The notes below the pieces were generated by a model that had not been told where the DNA came from, searched no databases, and saw nothing but the letters and a program-made list of their open reading frames with translations. From assembly GCF_008831285.2 (NCBI RefSeq), contig NC_045148.1:15044802-15108801 (forward strand): a stretch of DNA of 64,000 bases, given 5' to 3'. The DNA comes from Nymphaea colorata. Taxonomy: Eukaryota > Streptophyta > Magnoliopsida > Nymphaeales > Nymphaeaceae. Of this stretch, positions 58,144 through 64,000 are shown in pieces. How positions within the stretch are numbered: the first letter of the stretch is position 1; each line of letters starts with the position of its first letter. The translations under genes and the position numbers were made by a program.

Positions 58144-58773
58144 GAAGGTTGAACTCGCAGGAATTGAATGTTACGATCTTTTGTGGATGTGCAAATTTGG
58201 GGTCAATATCTGCTCCTTTTTTTTATTACCTAAGATGTCGAGGATGATTCCTTTATGATCACATTTTTGAAATTGAAAGATATCCCTTCTAGATGTTCGA
58301 CGACATTGATGCGAAATGAATCCTAATCCTTGTATGGTACTATGGATAAGTGAATGACATATTACTTGCACAACACGAGCACTCAAGCTTATGAGTTAAA
58401 GTGATAATTTTGAACTATTTCAAAGTCAAAACTTGACATCTCTTGTTATATTTAGAGGTTTTCTTGGCATAAGAGGAACTAACCAATCCCCTTTGGTCTT
58501 GAAATGTGTTTGCCATTTCATTAACAAACTACTAGTCCATTCATGTGGAACTCTTCAAACCTAGTCCACTTATGCTGAATGTGACAATTTGTCCATCTTT
58601 TCCTTTGTCTTAGGAGAGGCACATCATTTGGGAACCTGACCCATAATTCCATCTTAACCGAGTGTCTTCGAAATGTCGAAATGTCTTCAACCTTTTTTTC
58701 AATGGGTTCAATGACATAACCCAGAGGCTATCATGGAAGATCTCTTATCTGTTTTCAGAAGAACTGGTCGATT

Positions 58774-59345
58774 TTGAACTGTGACATTTTTGAAAAGTTC
58801 TATCATTTGAAGTTGCATGAGTTTTGTTCTTGGCTTCATCTAATATTTGTCTTGGCTTGCAATACATGGTTTTGCAAAATGAGGTGGAGTTATTCTTCAT
58901 CGCCACCAACTACCCACCCATGCCTTTGCTTCGACAGTTGGGTCCTTTATGGTTTCGGACCAGGTTAGTATTCAGTTTCTTCTTGTGTCATGTTAGTTGA
59001 GTGTTATGGATATTTATCATATTTTGACTAATATGTTTTGTGTTTATCCATAAATCAGGGCAGTATTCAGCATTGGGGAAAAATTATGATATTATGGCAA
59101 GCATTTTATGCATTGCATGGATTCGTGAACTTGATCGTGAACTTGATCATAACATTCTGGGTTTTCCTGAACTTGACCGCAGGCCTGTTGCGGTTGGCGA
59201 ACCAAGTGCCTCTGTTGCTATTCACCGGCGAAATAAGAGCCTCTGATGCCATTCACCATTCAATGACAACTTTTCTAGAAAAGCCAAAGTACTTGATACA
59301 ACCAGAGTTGGTCGAAGGCATCCTTTGGAATGTGTTGTTGATTTA
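58774..59345 (+). other. Unrecognised exon-like stretches (copy C)
   Basis: Two open blocks with splice-like edges are shared with copy A: one ending LLRQLGPLWFRTR before GTTAGT (58970), and one after ATCAG at 59059 containing TTFLEKPKYLIQPELVEG. They lie upstream of, and on the same strand as, the HAK exons but do not look like HAK/KUP sequence. They may be exons of another gene or intron DNA. Confidence 0.3.
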
Positions 59346-59584
59346 AATAATGCCTTTTCTTTTTATGTTTGTTGTGGTTTAGTGCATAATGTTTGTTGTG
59401 GTTTAAAGCATATGGAAGATATGACTCAGGGTCTCTGTCATGAACATGTGTTTGTGTGTGTCTCTCTCTCATACCCAAGTAGAAAGACACATGTGCACAT
59501 GCACAAGTAATGTATTTGTTGATGTGCAGCTAGTGCTTGAATTCTTATGGCATTTCTAAAATATCACAATGCAGGTGGGATATG

Positions 59585-60470
59585 GCTGAGTGGTGTATTA
59601 GTGCAGCTTTGAAGGCTAGAACTGTGGCTTATGGGCCCACTGTTCAAATGTGCGTATATTGTGTTTTTATTTTCAGAGCTAACATGTTAATTCGTACAGT
59701 TAAAAGCATGCTTTCTTTTTGTCCTCATAGCTAAATCTTAGTTATGAGATCTAATTGCAGGACTTGCCTTTGGTTGCTCAATTTTATTGCTGGGAAATTT
59801 GCATTGTACTCACTGATATGCAACTGATATGCTAGCATGTAAAGCTCTGTCTTCTTCCAAACCAATTTTCATCTGATGCTCGTATCAAGTTCATGCTGAG
59901 TGGTGTATTAATGCAGCCTAGAAGGCTAGAACTGTGGCTTATGGGCCCACTGTTCAAATGTGCGTATATTGTGTTTTTATTTTCAAAGCTAACATGTCAA
60001 TTCATACAGTTAAAAGCATGCTTTCTTTTTGTCCTTATAGCTAAATCTTAGTTATGAGATCTCAGGACTTGCCTTTGGTTGCTCAATTTTATTGCAGGTG
60101 GGACATTTGCATTGTACTCACTGATATGCAAGCATGTAAAGCTCTGTCTTCTTCCAAACCAATTTTCATGTGATGCTCGTATCAAGTTCATGCTGAGTGG
60201 TGTATTAATGCAGCGTAGAAGGCTAGAACTGTGGCTTATGGGCCCACTGTTCAAATGTGCGTATATTGTGTTTTTATTTTCAGAGCTAACATGTCAATAC
60301 AGTTAAAAGCATGCTTTCTTTTTGCCCTTATAGCTAAATCTTAGTTATGAGATCTCAGGACTTGCCTTTGGTTGCTCAATTTTAATGCAGGTGGGACATT
60401 TGCATTGTACTCACTGATATGCAAGCATGTAAAGCTTTGTCTTCATCTGATGCTCGTATCAAGTTCAACT
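59585..60470 (+). repeat. Three-unit tandem array of HAK exons (copy C)
   Basis: Units start at GCTGAGTGGTGTATTA at 59585, 59895 and 60192 (310, 297 and ~279 bp). The first unit has lost the acceptor (GCTGGG for GCAGGTGGG) and duplicates ACTGATATGC. The last lacks 16 bp of the LLPNQ codons. Copy A has only two units, so the array changed after the segment was duplicated. Confidence 0.85.
60098..60190 (+). pseudogene. HAK/KUP exon, middle array unit (copy C)
   Basis: AGGTFALYSLICKHVK is intact after a TTGCAG acceptor, followed by LLPNQFSCDARIK (Ser to Cys). It then runs into the next unit without the VPHPQL exon end or a donor, so it cannot splice normally. Confidence 0.75.
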
Positions 60471-60516
60471 GAAGGTGCCACCTCCATGGGATGTCAATAA
60501 CGATTAAAGAAAGGAG
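60391..60516 (+). pseudogene. HAK/KUP exon, last unit (copy C)
   Basis: Follows an ATGCAG acceptor and ends before GTATGTAAG (donor 60517), as in A 1130-1265. A 16-bp deletion removes the LLPNQ codons and shifts the frame, and AAGTTCAACTGAAGG adds another stop. The A counterpart is open, so this copy decayed independently. Confidence 0.75.
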
Positions 60517-61876
60517 GTATGTAAGCTTCATTGTAAAAGGATGTTCTCGTTTGTTCTTGTTGGTACTTGACAGAAGTGTCCACTGTCTTTTGATGTCATT
60601 GTTGAACTTCTCCGAGATAGTAAGGGTTCAACTAGATATAGGATTTTAATGCTACTATGTTACTATGTTCTAATTTCACTTCGTTTTTGACTTTTTTTTA
60701 TGGAACAGGCAATTGCTTTATAGATTACCACAATTATGGTGTGCCTATGAATTATTTTTTCCTCAAAAATATTTCACACATGTAGATGGTTTGCAGTCAT
60801 ATGGGTTCTAGCTGGACTTTGGCAAGTTCTTGTATGAAAACCCCTGTATTATAACAATTTTTTTTTTCCTTGTACACGTGAAAATCTAATTATAAAGGAA
60901 AATGAAGAAACATGAGAAAGTGATTAAAGTAGAAGAGAACATATTCTCCATATAGGATGTATGAAGCAAATTCGAGTTACTTATGCAAGTTTTTTGTCCA
61001 TGCAGTTGATTGCCACAACTTTTCTTTTCCAAGGAGGACTCCTCATCTCCTGAACACTCATCTCCTGAAGGCTGCTTTTGAAAATTGCCATAAGCACAAC
61101 TTTCCATTTTGCTCCTATTTTCTTTGTGAGCATCTGTGATTGATCTAGTTGTCATCTGCAACAGAAGATGCCAGATATTAGGGGCTGTTTGGCCTTCATC
61201 TTGATCAAAAGAAAAACAGATTATGAATCGTAGGTGTGGATGGCAAACTTGGATCAAATTGCTGGCAAACTACGGTGGATGTAGACTTGCCATTTATCAC
61301 TTTTTTGTTATTTTCTCAAGTCTTTTAAGATTTTCTTATTTATATATTATTTATTCTTTGACAAAAGTAGATAATATTTGTTTCTAAGCCCAATTGATTG
61401 AATCTTTGAATAAGCCCAACTGATTGAGTCTTTGAATCAGCCAATTCACCAAATGGGCACCTTGATTCACAGTGAGATTTTTATAACACTGATTAAGACT
61501 TGATAGGAAAAGTGCTCATTGGCATACTGGATTCTTACCAAAACTGGTTTGGAGAGCACCAGTAGCAAGTCATTGATGTGCTACATTGATGGACTTTGTG
61601 TGTGGTATTCAGCATCTAATCCCGTTAGACTGACTATGTTCTCCTGTTTTCTTTTTTTCTTCGCATGACTAGGATTAAAAGTCTTTTTTATAGCCATGTA
61701 TTTCTTTAATCTACTTTCATAGCAATGTCTTGTACTAGTGAGTGTAATAATGGTAAATTTGTCCGTTGTTGCAAGGTTGTAGATCCTAGGTGATGATGGG
61801 AATCCCCTTGTAAGTGTTTAGTATTTCTTTGCAATTATGTAATTTACATGGGCAGTTGCTTTTCTACTAACTAGAT

Positions 61877-62890
61877 GTGAACAGTTCAGCCCAATCAAAC
61901 GAGGAAATCAGGTAAATTTCTGGTGATCTGTGAACGAGCTCCCTCCCTACTCACCTGTTCGTAAATATTTTGGACAGATTCAGTCCAAATTTCATGTGAA
62001 ACGGAGTTCATTTGGCGAGGTAAAGGTCAAATTACATAATCAGCAGCCTGTTTCTAAAAACCAACGCCGGATTCCTGTGGCCGGCGCTGTCACCTCTGAC
62101 ATCAGAATTCGTCGAGTTTAGGCTTGTTGAAAGCGCCTATATCTCAGGTATCTCTAGTTAAAATTTCAAATTTTTTGGAGTTACCGTTGAAAAGTTATGA
62201 TTTTTTGAGTGGACCCCAGTTCCAGCTGAAAACACAACCGAGGTCAAGGCGTGACTTTCTAAGCAGATTGACTTTGATTGGAGATGAATTAGAAACTGAA
62301 CTTGTGCCATTGGATTCCATATGGTGTATAGTATTTTTCAACCAAGTTTCGTGATTGCACAATAACAAATAGTTTCAGTGGTGTTTAGATTTGGCTTCTA
62401 GCAGTCGATTTCCTTTTCAGTTTTTAGCAGTAGCAGCAGTTTGAATTCATAGCAGTCAGTAGAAGTTTTGTTATTTTCTGGAGTGGCAACTAGTCTGTGT
62501 ATTCTGTGAGGAGTCCGCCCCCCAATCAGGCTTTAAAATGAGGCTCGAGCAAATACTCAGGTATTAAGAAACCATTTAGAGTGCCAAAGGTCACCAAGCA
62601 GCCCTTAGAACAACAAAGGTCACTTCTCAAGCAGCTACCAGGTGACTATGGACCAAGAATGACGCAGTGTAGCCAAGCAGTGGCTGAAGGTAGATCAGCA
62701 AGGATCATAACACAAGTACATTTTAAGGGACTAGGGCAACGGTTCCTTCAGCATAAGACCTCGCTCGAATTTTAGCCTAGAGATTATGGACTAGGGTACA
62801 ACAGCCTAGGTGGAATAAAGATGAAACAGATCACCTTAGGAAACAACCTAGCATGAGATTGGGGGCAAGCTCGTTTTAAGGAGGGTGGTT
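61877..62890 (+). other. Probable 3' internal region of an LTR element
   Basis: No enzyme domain is present. The plus strand reads KFHVKRSSFGEVKVKLHN then PVAGAVTSDIRIRRV, and ends GGGGGCAAGCTCGTTTTAAGGAGGGTGG, a purine-rich tract directly before the LTR at 62891. That is the usual layout of the 3' end of a gypsy element. The start is set by the end of copy C. Confidence 0.45.
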
Positions 62891-64000
62891 CTGATGCGAG
62901 CCTAAATTTGTCTCGGCCGACGATGGCTGAGGGAGTGGCCGAGGCCAGGCCAAAGGCTCGCAACCAAGGCGCCAAAGGCTCGCAACCAAGGCGTAAGCCT
63001 AGGCAAGGCAGGCCGAAAGTTGGCTGCCGAGCAAGAGATGTCAAGGCCGACGCGGCCCATCGTGCGGCTATGGAAGGGCCCAGCCAAAGAAAAGAAGCGC
63101 CGATGTGGCCGACAAGGCGAAAGCATACTCGGCTAAGAAGGGTCGAGCATGTAGAGCTCACGCCGAAATGATGATGTTGGGCGTGAGCAGCCTTCCAAGG
63201 CACGAAGAGACAGGACACAACGATAGAAGAATTCAGGCTTAAGGAGGTTAACATCGTACTTGGAGGTGCTACAGGAGCACCAGGCGACCAAGTACGGGCA
63301 GAGCAAAGACAAACTTGAAGATGGGCACAGACAAACTTGAAGATGGGCACGGCGTAGAGAAATGGACCTAGATCCGGTAGAGGTAAAGTCAAACCTAGTG
63401 TCGAGTCCTAACCAAGTCAAACGGGGAAGTTTAGGCCCGAACCTAGACAAGTTACCTCTCGAGCTCACAAGGCCCGAGTCAAATTCGAACTCTGAGATGT
63501 CTCGTCTCATTTGCTTTAGTTTATTTGGTTTTGTTGAGTCGTTTTGTTTTAAGTATAAGTGTCTCGGTTCATTCCTAGAACCGGTTCTTTGTGAGCTATA
63601 TAAGCTCGTTTGTAAGTTGTGTTTATTAGGGAATGGAATATTGAATAGAAAGAAGAATGTTTGGTTTGTTGTCTCTGTTCCCCGTGTGGGAGCTTCTCTC
63701 TTCCCCTCATCGGCCTTGCCGGTGGTGATCGGAATCTTAAAGGCTACAATCCGTGGCTCTAGTCGAAGCAACATAGGCGTGAAGACGAGCTTGGAGGTTG
63801 CCGGAAAACCTCGCTTGCTGTTTTTATCCTACGCATAAATCCCCCGACGGAATTGCTCCTTCTTCATGGTGCAGCCCCCTCGATCACAGAGGACTAGATG
63901 CCGGTTGAAGTCTCGGGAAGACTTAGGGAAAAACTAGTGGAAAGCGGCTAGTACCACCGGTGGAGAAGACTAGACGAGAGGGTGGACTAGTACCCTCAGG
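62891..64000 (+). mobile_element. LTR of a gypsy-type element, cut by the window edge
   Basis: Begins TGATGCGAGCCTAAATTTG after a polypurine-like tract. The first ~70 bp and the part from about 63655 onward match the reverse complement of 18926-19379, where the middle is missing. A 21-bp tandem duplication (CCAAAGGCTCGCAACCAAGG) lies at about 62950-62992 and another (AAACTTGAAGATGGGCAC) near 63313-63352. The LTR end is not reached. Open frames crossing it are not supported as genes. Confidence 0.75.
63597..63603 (+). promoter_or_regulatory. LTR TATA box
   Basis: TATATAAG in GAGCTATATAAGCTCG, itself a near-palindrome, ~700 bp into the LTR. It falls in the part deleted from the copy at 18926-19379, so that copy has no promoter. 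Confidence 0.6.

Larger units (their letters stand above)
53914..61876 (+). repeat. Copy C of the triplicated segment (inverted)
   Basis: The reverse complement of 1-8085. It begins with the last codons of a kinase (SGLLV, stop at 53930-53932) and ends at TTTCTACTAACTAGAT (61861-61876). Between them the order of landmarks is the same as in A: microsatellite, unrecognised ORF, HAK exon array. Differences include a long TA/CATA microsatellite at 56280-56392, a 12-bp duplication (CGTGAACTTGAT, about 59126), and a third HAK unit. Confidence 0.9.

Noticed and set aside
63362-63838. 158-codon plus-strand frame and 213-codon minus-strand frame at the right end
   Set aside because: Both lie inside the LTR across its TATA box, overlap on opposite strands, and show no domain.

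Overview
The window is nuclear DNA of a flowering plant. The evidence is LTR retrotransposons of both the Ty3/gypsy chromovirus and Ty1/copia types primed by plant initiator tRNA-Met, an LRK10-like receptor kinase, a HAK/KUP potassium-transporter exon with a plausible plant intron position, a VAP27 fragment, and plastid DNA inserted in the chromosome. The species cannot be named from the sequence. I can support no intact host protein-coding gene: every host-gene match is a fragment, a frameshifted copy or an isolated exon, so this is a decayed, repeat-rich locus.

The backbone is a unit present three times. Copy A (1-8085, continuing through an LRK10-like kinase to about 11500) is on the minus strand and carries HAK/KUP exons followed upstream by a kinase domain and its wall-associated-kinase-type ectodomain. 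Copy B follows in direct orientation. It starts as A-like fragments at 11868-12148 and resumes at 23355-28478. It has lost the kinase domain, so its HAK side is joined straight to an ectodomain remnant at 28479. Copy C (53914-61876) is inverted and nearly full length. Further kinase debris lies at 44767-45200 and 52702-53190.

Between A and the main part of B lies a 7.2 kb retroelement mosaic (12150-19379) flanked by the 5-bp repeat GAAAA. It holds a gypsy-type LTR with an internal ~0.5 kb tandem duplication, a copia element (repeat-rich upstream region, as-1-like sites, TATA box, LTR end, PBS, gag, protease), and a deleted copy of the LTR seen at the right edge of the window. Next come a plastid-derived tRNA-Phe and 16S rRNA fragment, the latter split by a 316-bp hAT-like MITE with an 8-bp target duplication, and then a ~1.06 kb foldback element.

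An AT-rich stretch without genes (28.7-31.9 kb) leads to a tandem pair of chromovirus-type gypsy elements on the minus strand that share the central LTR (31878-44766). Both are broken by stops and frameshifts, and the second ends exactly where a kinase fragment begins. A ~4 kb hAT-like element (46415-50480) carries VAP27 gene fragments and looks like a gene-capturing (Pack-type) transposon. The right end (61877-64000) is the 3' part of another LTR element with its LTR and TATA box.

A recurring theme is short direct tandem duplication (about 10-30 bp, sometimes ~95, ~266, ~300 or ~500 bp) in elements and gene fragments of unrelated origin. This suggests one shared repair or slippage process acting on the whole locus.
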